Shown: positions 52,378 through 61,779, numbered from the stretch's first letter. The stretch: 64,000 nt of DNA from Corynebacterium testudinoris (GCF_001021045.1 NZ_CP011545.1:558001-622000); one strand, 5' to 3'. The notes: a model not told the origin generated them from the sequence alone. A program made the numbers and translations.

Positions 52378-53284
52378 CTACTCTTCCGCCTACTCCGCTG
52401 CGCTCCGAAGCTTCCTCGACCGCTACGATCGCATGTCCACCGCGGCTGCCCACCAGGTCATCACTTCCTATTCCACCAGCTTCTCCCTGGCGACGAGGCT
52501 GCTCTCCAGCCAGATCCGGGAAGACATCCGCAACCTCTACGCCATGGTCCGCATCGCCGACGAAATCGTCGACGGCACCGTCGAAGCCGCCGGACTCAGC
52601 CACGCCGAATGCGTCCAGATGCTCGACGAATACGAAAGGGCCGTCCTCGACGCACCCCACTGCCGTTTCCACGTGGACCCCGTCCTCCATGCCTACGCCC
52701 AATCCGCCCGCCGGTGCTCCTTCGACCCGGCACACGTCGAGGCCTTCTTCGCCTCCATGCGGCGCGACCTCACCCAATCCACCTACGACGCCGGAAGCTT
52801 CGATTCCTACGTCTACGGCTCCGCAGAGGTCATCGGCCTGCTGTGCCTATCGGCCTTCCTCGTGGACAACCCGGTGGGGGGCTCAGAGCGCGAGAGGTTG
52901 GAGTCGGGAGCGCGATCGCTGGGCGCGGCCTTCCAAAAGGTCAACTTCCTCCGCGATCTCGCCGAAGACTCCGATGTCCTCGGACGCACGTACTTTCCCG
53001 GCCTTGAGCGCGAATCGCTGACGGAGGCGCGCAAAGACGAACTCATCGCCGACATCCGCGCCGATCTCGCCCAGGCATCATCAGTGATGGGCTACCTGCC
53101 GGTGTCCGCCCGGGCCGGTGTGCTCGCAGCTGCCAACCTGTTCGCCGAACTCACCGACCGCATCGATGCCCTCCCGGCGCAGGAACTCACCCGCCGCCGA
53201 GTCAGCGTGCCCCCGCACGTCAAAGCCCGCATCATCGTGACCTCCCTGGCCTCAACCCCTCGACTGAAAGCAGGACGTCCATGA
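52370..53284 (+). CDS. crtB: Phytoene synthase CrtB
   Basis: A 304-residue squalene/phytoene synthase that joins two GGPP to 15-cis phytoene. It has TSFSLATRLL near the N-terminus, YAMVRIADEIVD as the first Asp motif, and FQKVNFLRDLAED with the second Asp motif. The ATG at 52370 is used; it lies within the end of crtE, and the stop overlaps crtI by 4 nt. Confidence 0.94.
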   Translation: MPDYSSAYSAALRSFLDRYDRMSTAAAHQVITSYSTSFSLATRLLSSQIREDIRNLYAMVRIADEIVDGTVEAAGLSHAECVQMLDEYERAVLDAPHCRFHVDPVLHAYAQSARRCSFDPAHVEAFFASMRRDLTQSTYDAGSFDSYVYGSAEVIGLLCLSAFLVDNPVGGSERERLESGARSLGAAFQKVNFLRDLAEDSDVLGRTYFPGLERESLTEARKDELIADIRADLAQASSVMGYLPVSARAGVLAAANLFAELTDRIDALPAQELTRRRVSVPPHVKARIIVTSLASTPRLKAGRP

Positions 53285-54861
53285 CCCCCTCGCAACCCCA
53301 CACCGCCGTGGTCATTGGGGCGGGGGTGGCTGGCCTCGCCACCGCCGCGCTCCTGGCGCGCGAGGGCCTGTCCGTGACGGTCGTCGAGCGCCTCGACACC
53401 GTTGGTGGGCGCGCCGGGGACCTCACCCTGGACGATCACCCCGGGTTCCGCTGGGACACCGGCCCCTCCTGGTACCTCATGCCCGAGGCTTTCGATCACT
53501 TCTTCCGCCTGCTGGGCACCACCGCTGAGGAGCAGCTCGACCTCGTCGATCTGGCGCCGGCATACCGCGTCTTCCCCGAGGGACAAGAGCTTATCGACGT
53601 CCCGCAGGGACGCGAAGCCGTCATCTCCCTGTTCGAGAGCATCGAACCCGGCGCCGGAGCCGCCCTGGAGCGCTACCTCGACAGCGCCGCCGATGCGTAT
53701 GAGATCTCCCTCGACCGCTTCCTCTACACCACGTTTTCCGCCATCTCACCCCTCGTGCACCGCGACGTGCGGGCCCGGGCTCGGCAGCTGGCCACACTCC
53801 TGAGCACCTCGCTGCAGAAATTTGTGAACAAGCGTTTCCGCGACGTTCGCCTCCGCCAGATTCTCACCTACCCGGCCGTGTTCCTCTCTTCTCGTCCCGA
53901 ATCCACGCCCGCGCTTTATCACCTGATGAGCCACACCGACCTGGTTCAAGGCGTGAAATACCCGGTGGGTGGCTTCACCTCCGTGGTGGACGCCCTGCAT
54001 CGCCTCGCCGTTGAGGAAGGGGTGGACTTTGAGTTGGAAACCGACGTCACGGCGATCACCACCTCAGGAAAACGCGCGACGGGAGTACGCGTCAGAAATG
54101 CCCGAGGGGAGATCCGGGAGATCCCCGCCGACCTGGTTGTCTCCGGCGCGGACCTCCACCACACCGAAAACGAACTCCTCCCCGCGCAGCTGCGCACCTA
54201 CCCGGAAAAGTACTTCGCCGGACGCGACCCCGGCATCGGCACGGTCCTGGTCATGTTGGGTGTGCAGGGGAGACTTCCTCAGCTACGCCACCACAACCTG
54301 CTGTTTAGCAACGATTGGGCGGTCGACTTCGCCGCCGTCTTCGACGGGCCCCAGCCGGAACGGCCCGAGGGCGCCTCGCAGTCGATTTACGTCTCCATGC
54401 CCTCGGCCACCGATCCGGGCGTGGCACCACCAGAGCATGAAAACCTCTTCATCCTGGTCCCAGTACCCGCGAGCGAGTCCGTCGGTCACGGCGACCTCTT
54501 CGGCGAAGGATCCGTGTCAGTCGATGCGATTGCCGATGCCGCCGTCGACCAGCTCGCCGAATGGGCCGACATCCCGGACCTTCCGGAGCGGATTGTGGTC
54601 CGCCGCACGGTAGGGCCAGCCGACTTTGCCGAGCGCTATCACGCGTGGCGCGCCGGCTCCATCGGCCCCGCCCACACCCTCAAGCAATCGGCGTTCCTCC
54701 GGGGAAGCAACGTCTCCGGCAAAGTGGACGGGCTCTACTACGCCGGGGCCACGACCCTGCCCGGGGTAGGAGTACCCATGTGCCTGATCTCCGCTGAGAA
54801 CGTGCTCAAGCGCCTGCGGGGCGATAGCAGCCCCGGCGCTCTACCCGAGGCTGGCCGATGA
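53281..54861 (+). CDS. crtI: Phytoene desaturase CrtI
   Basis: A 526-residue FAD-dependent desaturase that converts phytoene to lycopene. It has the FAD motif VVIGAGVAGLATAALLAREG, the GGRAGD loop, WDTGPSWYLMP, and the C-terminal YYAGATTLPGVGVPMCLISAENV typical of carotenoid desaturases. It is coupled by ATGA overlap to crtB and to crtYe. Confidence 0.94.
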   Translation: MTPSQPHTAVVIGAGVAGLATAALLAREGLSVTVVERLDTVGGRAGDLTLDDHPGFRWDTGPSWYLMPEAFDHFFRLLGTTAEEQLDLVDLAPAYRVFPEGQELIDVPQGREAVISLFESIEPGAGAALERYLDSAADAYEISLDRFLYTTFSAISPLVHRDVRARARQLATLLSTSLQKFVNKRFRDVRLRQILTYPAVFLSSRPESTPALYHLMSHTDLVQGVKYPVGGFTSVVDALHRLAVEEGVDFELETDVTAITTSGKRATGVRVRNARGEIREIPADLVVSGADLHHTENELLPAQLRTYPEKYFAGRDPGIGTVLVMLGVQGRLPQLRHHNLLFSNDWAVDFAAVFDGPQPERPEGASQSIYVSMPSATDPGVAPPEHENLFILVPVPASESVGHGDLFGEGSVSVDAIADAAVDQLAEWADIPDLPERIVVRRTVGPADFAERYHAWRAGSIGPAHTLKQSAFLRGSNVSGKVDGLYYAGATTLPGVGVPMCLISAENVLKRLRGDSSPGALPEAGR

Positions 54862-55196
54862 GCGTCGCCTACCTCAGCATTCTCCTAGTCACCCTCGTCT
54901 GCATGGTGCTGTGCGATTGGCGATGGAAGCTCACCTTCTTCGCTGACGCCCGCCGCGCCGCCATCATCTGCGTGGCGATGGTCGCGTTGTTCCTGGTCTG
55001 GGACGCCCTCGGCATTGTCACCGGCTCCTTCTTCCGGGGAGCCTCCGACTACATGCTGGGAGTAGAACTCGCCCCGGAGATGCCCGTGGAGGAGCCGATC
55101 TTCCTCTTCTTCCTCACCTACCTCACCCTCAATCTGACCTCCGGAGTTCGCCTCCTGCTTCACATCCGCTCGACTTCCCGGAGGGTTCAGCCGTGA
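54858..55196 (+). CDS. crtYe: C50 carotenoid epsilon-cyclase subunit CrtYe
   Basis: A 112-residue membrane protein with three helices of the lycopene cyclase domain type. DWRWKLTFF and the acidic ELAPEMPVEEPIFLFFL motif in the third helix are the usual signatures. With CrtYf it forms a heterodimer that cyclises flavuxanthin ends to decaprenoxanthin. Overlaps crtI and crtYf by 4 nt each. Confidence 0.92.
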   Translation: MSVAYLSILLVTLVCMVLCDWRWKLTFFADARRAAIICVAMVALFLVWDALGIVTGSFFRGASDYMLGVELAPEMPVEEPIFLFFLTYLTLNLTSGVRLLLHIRSTSRRVQP

Positions 55197-55483
55197 CCTA
55201 CCTGCTCATCAGCCTTCCCTTCCTCATCGTCGGCCTCGCGGTAGCGGCGTGGCGGCGCCAATACGTGGTCACCGCCGTTGTCGCGGTGGTGCTTGTCGTG
55301 CTCACCATCATCTTCGACAACCTCATGATCTGGGCCGAGCTCGTCGGCTACGGTGACGCCCAACGACTGGGCCTGCACATTGGTCTTGTACCCGTGGAGG
55401 ACTTGTTCTACGCCCTGGTCGTCGCCCTGATTGTTCCTGCCGTGTGGCCGCACCGCGGGCGCCCTGCCAATGAGGACGCATGA
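55193..55483 (+). CDS. crtYf: C50 carotenoid epsilon-cyclase subunit CrtYf
   Basis: A 96-residue three-helix partner of CrtYe. The motif IGLVPVEDLFYAL in its third helix is the counterpart of the CrtYe acidic motif. The start is a GTG at 55193. Whether the ring is epsilon (decaprenoxanthin) or gamma (sarcinaxanthin) cannot be seen from sequence; gene order favours decaprenoxanthin as in C. glutamicum. Confidence 0.9.
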   Translation: MTYLLISLPFLIVGLAVAAWRRQYVVTAVVAVVLVVLTIIFDNLMIWAELVGYGDAQRLGLHIGLVPVEDLFYALVVALIVPAVWPHRGRPANEDA

Positions 55484-56337
55484 GCACACTGAACAACATC
55501 ATCGCTGCCTCCCGGCCGATCAGCTGGGTGAACACGGCCTTCCCCTTTGGTGTGGCCTACCTGTTGGCGGGTGGGGGACTGGACTGGCTGTTTTGGGTTG
55601 GCGTGTTGTTTTTCCTCATTCCGTACAACATCGCGATGTACGGCATCAACGATGTCTTTGACTACGAATCCGATATCCGTAACCCGCGCAAAGGCGGAGT
55701 CGAAGGCGCCGTCCTGCCAAAATCCATGCACAAGCCCCTCCTGTGGGCCTCCGTGCTCAGCACCGTGCACTTCTTGGCAGCCATGGTGTGGGCGGGCACC
55801 TGGACTTCTACCCTGTGGCTGGCCGTCGCCACGGCAGCCGTCGTCGCATACTCGGCCCCGCCGATGCGCTTCAAGGAACGCCCCATCCTGGACTCGATGA
55901 CATCCTCCGCACACTTTGTTACCCCAGCTCTCGTGGGGGCGACCATCCGCGGAGGTGACGCCAGCGGCTACTTCTGGTTGGCCGCCGGAGCCTTCTTCCT
56001 GTGGGGCATGGCCAGCCACGCCCTCGGCGCCGTCCAAGACGTCAAGGCAGACCGAGAAGGTGGCCTATCGTCCATCGCCACTGCCCTGGGTGCCCGGGCC
56101 GTCACTCGCCTGGCGGCGGGGTTCTACCTCCTCGCCGCGGCGCTGCTGTTCTTCCTGCCTGCCCCCGGCTGGCTCGTTGGGATCGCGGGCCTGGGCTACG
56201 TGGCCAACACGTTGCGGTTCTGGAACATCACCGACGACACCTGTGAGGACGTCAACCGCGCGTGGCGCGTATTCCTCTGGCTGAACTACGTCGTCGGTGC
56301 GATCGTGACCATGTCGCTGGCGTGGGTGTATCTGTAG
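55480..56337 (+). CDS. crtEb: Lycopene elongase CrtEb
   Basis: A 285-residue UbiA-type prenyltransferase with about eight helices. The Asp-rich site is NDVFDYESD, the second is VQDVKADREGG, and AYSAPPMRFKERP is the usual loop. It adds two C5 units to lycopene, giving the C50 flavuxanthin. It is the last gene of the operon, with ATGA overlap to crtYf. Confidence 0.93.
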   Translation: MSTLNNIIAASRPISWVNTAFPFGVAYLLAGGGLDWLFWVGVLFFLIPYNIAMYGINDVFDYESDIRNPRKGGVEGAVLPKSMHKPLLWASVLSTVHFLAAMVWAGTWTSTLWLAVATAAVVAYSAPPMRFKERPILDSMTSSAHFVTPALVGATIRGGDASGYFWLAAGAFFLWGMASHALGAVQDVKADREGGLSSIATALGARAVTRLAAGFYLLAAALLFFLPAPGWLVGIAGLGYVANTLRFWNITDDTCEDVNRAWRVFLWLNYVVGAIVTMSLAWVYL

Positions 56338-56478
56338 TTGCTACCCCAGCGGAGGAAACACCTGTGGTGAATTGGGAAATTGAGCTGCTGGCCCGATACT
56401 TTCATCGAGGCACCAATTGATTGCGTTTACTACTTAACCCACACGCGACTTTCCTCGGAAGAGCCGAAGAAAAATGAG

Positions 56479-56518
56479 GACCGGTCCTGGACTGCTCCGG
56501 AGAGCAGCGGAACCGGTC
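56479..56518 (-). terminator. Terminator of lcpA
   Basis: GACCGGT (56479-56485) / ACCGGTC (56512-56518) encloses an inner stem CTGCTC-CGGA-GAGCAG (56492-56507). On the minus strand it is followed by CTCATTTTTCTTC, fitting a terminator for lcpA. The rest of the 258-bp gap holds no other feature I can name. Confidence 0.78.
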
Positions 56519-56595
56519 TTGATGAATTCACGCTACAAGTCTTCCATTCATGTGGTCAACCCTGAACTCCGCGAATACCAGGTCCGGGGCGTCGA

Positions 56596-58173
56596 CTAGT
56601 TCACGCAGCGTGGTCCATTGCCACCGGCGTCGATTTCGGGGGCGACCTCGGCCTCGCCGAAGTCGGATCCGGGGGTTCCCACGGAGACAGATGGGGAGGC
56701 AGCTGAGGTGCTCGCGGCGGATTCGCTCAGCGGGCCGGTGTAGTCGTCGGCGGTGACGACGATGAGGGTGGAGTCGTTGATCCCGGCGTTGGCCGTGATG
56801 GGCAGGCCGCCGAGGGCCTCAGACAGGGCAAGGGCCCGCGGGTCGCTGGGGTCCGCGGCCACGATCTGGGCCGTGGAGTAGATGCCGGCCTGGGCGTTGG
56901 ACACGTCGCCGACCTCGTAGCCGTTGTCCCGCAGCCAGCCGCCGACCTGGCCGGCCAGCCCGGCGGTGACTCCGGCGTTGAGGACCATGATCTCGGTGCC
57001 TTCGAGCTTGCGCTCGGAAGGTGCGGAGGATTCAGCGGGGGAGGAGTCGGTGCTTTCCTCGGCCGGGGCGTTGAGGAGACCGTCCATGTAGGCGTGCACT
57101 TGGTCGGTGTCGACGGTGACGATGGATTCGCCGTAGTCGCCGACCCCGTCGATGGAGGTGACCGGGATGGTGGAGAAGACGACGCTGCCGCCGGCGAGGT
57201 TGGCCAGCTGGGTGGCGAAGGAGAGGATGTCCCAGTCCTCGTCGATGACGACGGATCGTTCGACGGCGGTGGCCATGTTGTTGAGCTTCGAGGGGTTGGT
57301 CAAGGTGCCAGCGGCGAGCACCTTGTTCACCAGCGACGCCATGAAGGCCTGCTGGCGGACGATGCGGTCGAGATCGCCGCGGGGGAGGCCGTGGCGTTGG
57401 CGGACGAAGGCCAAGGCCTGGGTGCCGTCGAGGTTTTGCTCGCCGGCGTGGAAGTCCGCGCCGGAGAACTCGTCTTGGACGTCGGCGTTGAGGCAGACGT
57501 CGACGCCGCCGACGGCGTCGGTAAGCAGCACGAAGCCGAAGAGCCCGATCTCGGCGAAGTGATCGACCTCGATGCCGGTGAGGTTGCTCACAGCTTTGAT
57601 GAGGCCCTTGCGGCCGGCGTTGGTGGCATCGGCGTCCGCCTCCTGCGGCGACATGCCAGTGGCCACGAGGCTTTCACGTTCGGCTGCCTTGTGCACACCG
57701 AAGACACCGTTGATTTTCATGTTGCCGAAGGTCTCGTCGCGGACGTAGGTGTCACGCGGGATGGACACGGCGGTGGCGGAGGAACCATCGTTGGGGACGC
57801 GGATCACCATGATGGTATCGGTGTTTTCCTCACCCTCATCGACGCCCGCGCGCAGGCGAGCTAGTTCTTCCTCGGACAGGGGATTGCCCTGAGCATCGGA
57901 ACGGGAATCGCTGCCGACCAGCAAGATATCGGTCGCGCCGTCAGCTGCTCTGCCTTTGACGCCTTGCCCGCCACCGAGGGCGAGGTTGCCTGCCGAGGCG
58001 ACCTCAGAGCCGAGTCGGCCGACTGTGTTGTAACCGAGGAAAGAGATGACGATCACCAGTGACGACAGCAGAGCCAGAATCACTTTGACCGGCGTCGGCC
58101 CGACCTGGCGGGTCGAGCGGCCGGTGCCGGGGGCGGCCTGGATGTCGCGCACGTGGCGGTACTTGTCACTCAC
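56596..58173 (-). CDS. lcpA: LytR-CpsA-Psr protein LcpA (arabinogalactan-peptidoglycan ligase)
   Basis: A 525-residue protein with one N-terminal membrane anchor (about 30-50) and an LCP domain (about 80-330): DILLVGSDSR, MVIRVPNDGS with SIPRDTYV, GLIKAVSNLTG, LDGTQALAFVRQRH with catalytic Arg/Asp, and DLDRIVRQQ. A Ser/Glu-rich linker follows, then a LytR_C domain (about 390-490, EIMVLNAGVTAGLAGQV). It transfers arabinogalactan to peptidoglycan. Homologue of C. glutamicum LcpA (cg0847), next to wbbL as here. Confidence 0.93.
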   Translation of the reverse strand: MSDKYRHVRDIQAAPGTGRSTRQVGPTPVKVILALLSSLVIVISFLGYNTVGRLGSEVASAGNLALGGGQGVKGRAADGATDILLVGSDSRSDAQGNPLSEEELARLRAGVDEGEENTDTIMVIRVPNDGSSATAVSIPRDTYVRDETFGNMKINGVFGVHKAAERESLVATGMSPQEADADATNAGRKGLIKAVSNLTGIEVDHFAEIGLFGFVLLTDAVGGVDVCLNADVQDEFSGADFHAGEQNLDGTQALAFVRQRHGLPRGDLDRIVRQQAFMASLVNKVLAAGTLTNPSKLNNMATAVERSVVIDEDWDILSFATQLANLAGGSVVFSTIPVTSIDGVGDYGESIVTVDTDQVHAYMDGLLNAPAEESTDSSPAESSAPSERKLEGTEIMVLNAGVTAGLAGQVGGWLRDNGYEVGDVSNAQAGIYSTAQIVAADPSDPRALALSEALGGLPITANAGINDSTLIVVTADDYTGPLSESAASTSAASPSVSVGTPGSDFGEAEVAPEIDAGGNGPRCVN

Positions 58174-58244
58174 GCCCTGCAGTTTATGCCATCGGAGTGG
58201 CGTAGCCGATGTGACGGCCGGGGCGTCGCTAAGCTGATTCCATT

Positions 58245-59135
58245 GTGACTAGCTTGCCTATTGCCGTTGTGACGGTGACATACTCGCCAGGTTCTTACCT
58301 CACGGACTTCCTGGACAGCCTGCCCGCAGCCACCGCGAGCGGGGCCGTTGTGGTGCTCGCCGATAACGGTTCGACCGACGGTGCCCCAGAGGCTGCCGCT
58401 GCCGCGCACGACAACGTGGAGTTTTTCCCCACGGGCGGAAACCTCGGTTACGGCACGGCGATCAACCTGGCCGCCCGGCACCTGCAACCCCTGCGCGATG
58501 CAGGCGAGATCAACCCGGACTTCTTCGTCATTTCCAACCCGGATGTCGTTTTCGGCCCGGGCTCCATTGACACGCTCCTCGAGTGTGCAAGCCGGTGGCC
58601 CGACGCGGCCGACGTCGGACCACGGATCGATCAATCTGATGGAAGTGCCTATCCCTCGGCACGCGCGGTCCCCACGCTGCGCAATGGCATCGGCCACGCC
58701 CTTTTCTCACAGATCTGGCCCACCAACCCGTGGACGCGCTCCTACCGCGACGATGCTGACATGGACCACGAACGCGTCGCCGGGTGGTTGTCCGGCTCCT
58801 GCCTCCTGGTTCGCTGGGACGCCTTCGACGCCGTCGGCGGGTTCGACGAGCGTTACTTCATGTATATGGAGGACGTGGACTTGGGCGATCGGTTCCATCG
58901 CGCCGGGTACGTCAACGTTTTTTGCCCGCAGGCGCGCATTACTCACGCCGTGGGGCATGCGGCGGGCAAACATCCGGACACGATGCTGCCGGCCCATCAC
59001 GATTCGGCTTATCGTTTCCAGGCCGACCGCCTTCCTCACTGGTGGCAGGCTCCGCTAAGGGCTGCCCTTAAGATTGGCTTGAAAGCCCGCGGGGTGCTTG
59101 CCGTGTGGCAGGCGCGTTCACGAAAGGACTCCTAA
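58245..59135 (+). CDS. wbbL: Rhamnosyltransferase WbbL
   Basis: A 296-residue family 2 glycosyltransferase with VAVVTVTYSPG at the start, LADNGSTDGA, ISNPDVVFGPGS for metal and sugar nucleotide, and GGFDERYFMYMEDVDLGDRF as the catalytic region. It adds the rhamnose of the linker that joins arabinogalactan to peptidoglycan. The start is a GTG at 58245. It is divergent from lcpA across 71 bp. manC starts 5 bp after the stop. Confidence 0.92.
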   Translation: MTSLPIAVVTVTYSPGSYLTDFLDSLPAATASGAVVVLADNGSTDGAPEAAAAAHDNVEFFPTGGNLGYGTAINLAARHLQPLRDAGEINPDFFVISNPDVVFGPGSIDTLLECASRWPDAADVGPRIDQSDGSAYPSARAVPTLRNGIGHALFSQIWPTNPWTRSYRDDADMDHERVAGWLSGSCLLVRWDAFDAVGGFDERYFMYMEDVDLGDRFHRAGYVNVFCPQARITHAVGHAAGKHPDTMLPAHHDSAYRFQADRLPHWWQAPLRAALKIGLKARGVLAVWQARSRKDS

Positions 59136-59139
59136 CCCG

Positions 59140-60228
59140 ATGACTGTTTCTGCTAATCCTGCCCAGACTGATGCCGTCATCCTGGTTGGTGGTCGCGGCA
59201 CGCGGCTGCGGCCGCTGACGATTAATACGCCGAAGCCGATGCTGTCGACGGCTGGGTACCCCTTCCTGCAGCATCTGCTGGCCCGCATCAAGGCGGCGGG
59301 GATCACGCACGTGGTGCTGGGGACGTCGTATCGGGCGGAGGTGTTCGAGGAGTACTTCGGGGATGGCTCGGAGATGGGTTTGGAGATCGAGTACGTCGTC
59401 GAGGAGGAGGCGTTGGGTACCGGCGGCGGTATCCGTAACGTCTTTGATCGCCTGCGCCATGAGACGGTCATGGTCTTCAACGGTGACGTGTTGGCTGGTA
59501 CGGACCTCAACGCCATTTTGGCCACGCATGAAGAGAAGAATGCGGACGTGACCTTGCATTTGGTTCGCGTGCCTGATCCTCGGGCGTTCGGCTGCGTGCC
59601 CACGGATGCCGATGGCCGGGTTCTGGAGTTTTTGGAAAAGACCGAGGATCCGCCGACTGATCAGATCAACGCCGGTTGCTATGTCTTCCGCCGCGAGATC
59701 ATCGAGGCTATTCCTGCCGGTCGGGTTGTCTCCGTTGAGCGTGAGACGTTCCCGGGGCTGTTGGCGGCCGGCCGCCGCGTGTACGGCCATGTCGATTACG
59801 CCTACTGGCGCGACATGGGCCGCCCGGACGATTTCGTTCGCGGTTCCTCCGACTTGGTCCGAGGTATTGCGCATTCGCCGCTGCTGGAGGGTCGCACCGG
59901 AGAATCGCTTATCGACGAATCCGCGGGGGTCGCCGCTGGCTGCCTCCTGCTGGGAGGCACGTCGGTCGGCCGCGGTAGTGAGATCGGGGCGGGGAGCCGC
60001 CTGGACGACACGGTGGTGTTTGACGGGGTCACCATCGAGCCGGGTGCCATCATCGAGGATTCCATCATTGCGTCGGGCGCGCGGATCGGGGCTAATGCTC
60101 GGATCTCTGGTTGCGTCATCGGGGAAGGCGCGCAGATCGGGGCCCGTTGTGAGCTGCAAAGCGGCATGCGAGTCTGGCCGGGCGTGGTCATTCCGGACAA
60201 TGGAGTGCGCTTCTCTTCGGATGCGTGA
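59140..60228 (+). CDS. manC: Mannose-1-phosphate guanylyltransferase ManC
   Basis: A 362-residue nucleotidyltransferase with LVGGRGTRLRPLT near residue 15, EEEALGTGGGIR, and FNGDVLAGTDL for Mg and sugar. C-terminal left-handed helix repeats are seen as GxGxxI-like hexads (about 280-350). It makes GDP-mannose for lipomannan and other mannosylated envelope parts. The ATG at 59140 follows GAAAGGA. Position behind wbbL agrees with C. glutamicum cg0849. Confidence 0.9.
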   Translation: MTVSANPAQTDAVILVGGRGTRLRPLTINTPKPMLSTAGYPFLQHLLARIKAAGITHVVLGTSYRAEVFEEYFGDGSEMGLEIEYVVEEEALGTGGGIRNVFDRLRHETVMVFNGDVLAGTDLNAILATHEEKNADVTLHLVRVPDPRAFGCVPTDADGRVLEFLEKTEDPPTDQINAGCYVFRREIIEAIPAGRVVSVERETFPGLLAAGRRVYGHVDYAYWRDMGRPDDFVRGSSDLVRGIAHSPLLEGRTGESLIDESAGVAAGCLLLGGTSVGRGSEIGAGSRLDDTVVFDGVTIEPGAIIEDSIIASGARIGANARISGCVIGEGAQIGARCELQSGMRVWPGVVIPDNGVRFSSDA

Positions 60229-60355
60229 TGACACGCCGGTAGCCCCGGCAGTTGTTATCAGCTTTATGGCCTGCCACTAGATGTAGTGCCCCCACGCTTT
60301 ACCCCCGATACTGAGGGTTTGTTGCTGTTGTGACTGATGTGACTGTTGACCTTGA

Positions 60356-60378
60356 AATTTCCTGATAAACGGGAAATT
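60356..60378. promoter_or_regulatory. Inverted repeat upstream of whcD
   Basis: AATTTCC (60356-60362) / GGAAATT (60372-60378) is a 7-bp-arm repeat 90 bp before the whcD start, within a 239-bp gap. Its function is unknown; it may be an operator or WhiB2 site. Confidence 0.45.
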
Positions 60379-60467
60379 CCCACCCATCGAGGTTGACGAC
60401 ATTTAGTGATTCGGTGTGTAATCACATCAGTGTAAGAAGCAATATTCGGACGGAGAAAGGATCGGGC

Positions 60468-60791
60468 GTGGAAGACATGGCAAACGACGCCATTCTCCGT
60501 GGCAGAACCACCGGGGGCAACAGCGGGAGCGGGTCAGCGGCCTTGTCGCTCGATGACCTCTTCGGGGCTGTTGAGCAAGAATGGCAAGACCAAGCGCTCT
60601 GCGCACAAACCGATCCAGAAGCCTTTTTCCCAGAAAAGGGTGGCTCCACCCGTGAGGCCAAGCGCATCTGCCAAGCCTGCTCGGTACGCGATGATTGCCT
60701 GGAGTACGCGCTTGAGCACGATGAGCGCTTTGGCATCTGGGGCGGGCTCTCTGATCGTGAGCGCCGGCGCCTCAAGCGCGAGATAAGCTAG
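60468..60791 (+). CDS. whcD: WhiB2-type iron-sulfur regulator WhcD
   Basis: A 107-residue WhiB protein. The four cluster ligands are Cys45, Cys68, Cys71 and Cys77 (CxxC and CxxxxxC), followed by the GIWGG turn (89-93) and the basic DNA tail RERRRLKR. WhiB2/WhcD controls septation with WhiA. The GTG at 60468 has GGAGAAAGG 7 nt upstream; the in-frame ATG at 60393 adds an atypical N-terminus. It follows wbbL-manC as in other mycolata. Confidence 0.9.
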   Translation: MEDMANDAILRGRTTGGNSGSGSAALSLDDLFGAVEQEWQDQALCAQTDPEAFFPEKGGSTREAKRICQACSVRDDCLEYALEHDERFGIWGGLSDRERRRLKREIS

Positions 60792-60792
60792 C

Positions 60793-61248
60793 TCACCACT
60801 GGTAGTCCGGGTCGATATCCCGGGGATCTAAGTTGAGATAGTTGGCAACGAGAGCGGTCAAGATCGTGGTTAAGAGATCTTGCCGCTCTTGTGCGTTTGC
60901 GGTCCGTTGTTCCACCGGCATGCGAAAGACCACAAGGCGGGCACGGGTGGGCTGGCCGGAGGAATCGATGCCGGCGGGGATGATGCGACCCAGGGGGACC
61001 GGGCCATCGGCAATGATCTCGTTGGGCAAAACCGTCATATCCGCGCGCAGCCGCATCCGAGGCACGGTGTCCACGGCTAAGTCGAGTTGAGCGAGCTGCT
61101 GCGCATAGGAATGCTGTAGGGGGGCGTAAGCCTCCAGTACGGCGACATCAAAAGACGTCGCGCGGGAGCGGTAGCGCGGGGCGGCCATGGGGACCTGGGG
61201 GCCCCTGAGTCCACGGCCATGTCTGTCGCGGAAACTCCTGGTGTGCAT
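60793..61248 (-). CDS. Metallopeptidase-family protein lacking HExxH
   Basis: A 151-residue protein of the zincin-like family seen as Rv3259 in mycobacteria: SRATSFDVAVLEAYAP, DGPVPLGRIIPAGID, LVVFRMPVEQR and a C-terminal NLDPRDIDPD. The zinc motif is not present; the region reads LLTTILTALVANYL where related proteins have LLHEIL, so it is probably not a protease. Start ATG 61248 by comparison with the family; longer in-frame starts exist. It is convergent with whcD (1 bp gap) and divergent from DUF3499. Confidence 0.78.
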   Translation of the reverse strand: MHTRSFRDRHGRGLRGPQVPMAAPRYRSRATSFDVAVLEAYAPLQHSYAQQLAQLDLAVDTVPRMRLRADMTVLPNEIIADGPVPLGRIIPAGIDSSGQPTRARLVVFRMPVEQRTANAQERQDLLTTILTALVANYLNLDPRDIDPDYQW

Positions 61249-61324
61249 GCAGATGAGGGTAGGTCGCCAGACCCTGACAGGGGGCAAGGCGCGCGGGAGG
61301 CTACCCAAATCTCAAGAACAGGTT

Positions 61325-61330
61325 TAGACT
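61325..61330 (+). promoter_or_regulatory. -10 box for leaderless DUF3499 gene
   Basis: TAGACT ends 8 nt before the GTG at 61339, with no ribosome site between. Confidence 0.45.
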
Positions 61331-61338
61331 TGGCCAGC

Positions 61339-61779
61339 GTGAGCCAGTTTCGTCGTTGTTCCCGCCCCGGTTGTGGCAAGCCCGCAGTCGCCACGATGAC
61401 CTATGCCTACGCCGAGTCCACGGCCGTCGTCGGGCCACTGGCCCCGGCCGCCGAGCCCCATAGCTGGGACTTGTGCGAGCACCACGCCGAGAAGATCACC
61501 GCCCCGCTGGGCTGGGAGATGCTCCGCGTCGACCACATCGACATCGATGATGATGAGGATCTCACCGCATTAGCTGAGGCCGTCCGCGAGGCCGGACGGG
61601 TCACCAGCGGCCTGATTGATAGCGATGAGGTTGCCCGCCCCGACGTCAACCAGCGCGATGTGACCAACCCAGCCGCCTCCCTGCATCCCGTGCACCGCAC
61701 GAAGCGGGTCGCCGAGGAACGCCAGCGTCGCCGCTCACACCTGCGCCTCGTGCCGGACGGGGACAGCGCTGCGGAGTAA
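61339..61779 (+). CDS. DUF3499 family protein
   Basis: A 146-residue protein. The N-terminus SQFRRCSRPGCGKPAVATMTY has two cysteines, and SWDLCEHHAEK follows, a likely zinc-binding set (CxxxxC and C-x-x-H/H). The Asp-rich middle (DIDDDEDL) and basic tail are usual. Found only in actinobacteria between whiB2 and manB; function unknown. The GTG at 61339 is chosen over the upstream start at 61219 by family start and -10 box. It is followed 11 bp later by pmm. Confidence 0.85.
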   Translation: MSQFRRCSRPGCGKPAVATMTYAYAESTAVVGPLAPAAEPHSWDLCEHHAEKITAPLGWEMLRVDHIDIDDDEDLTALAEAVREAGRVTSGLIDSDEVARPDVNQRDVTNPAASLHPVHRTKRVAEERQRRRSHLRLVPDGDSAAE

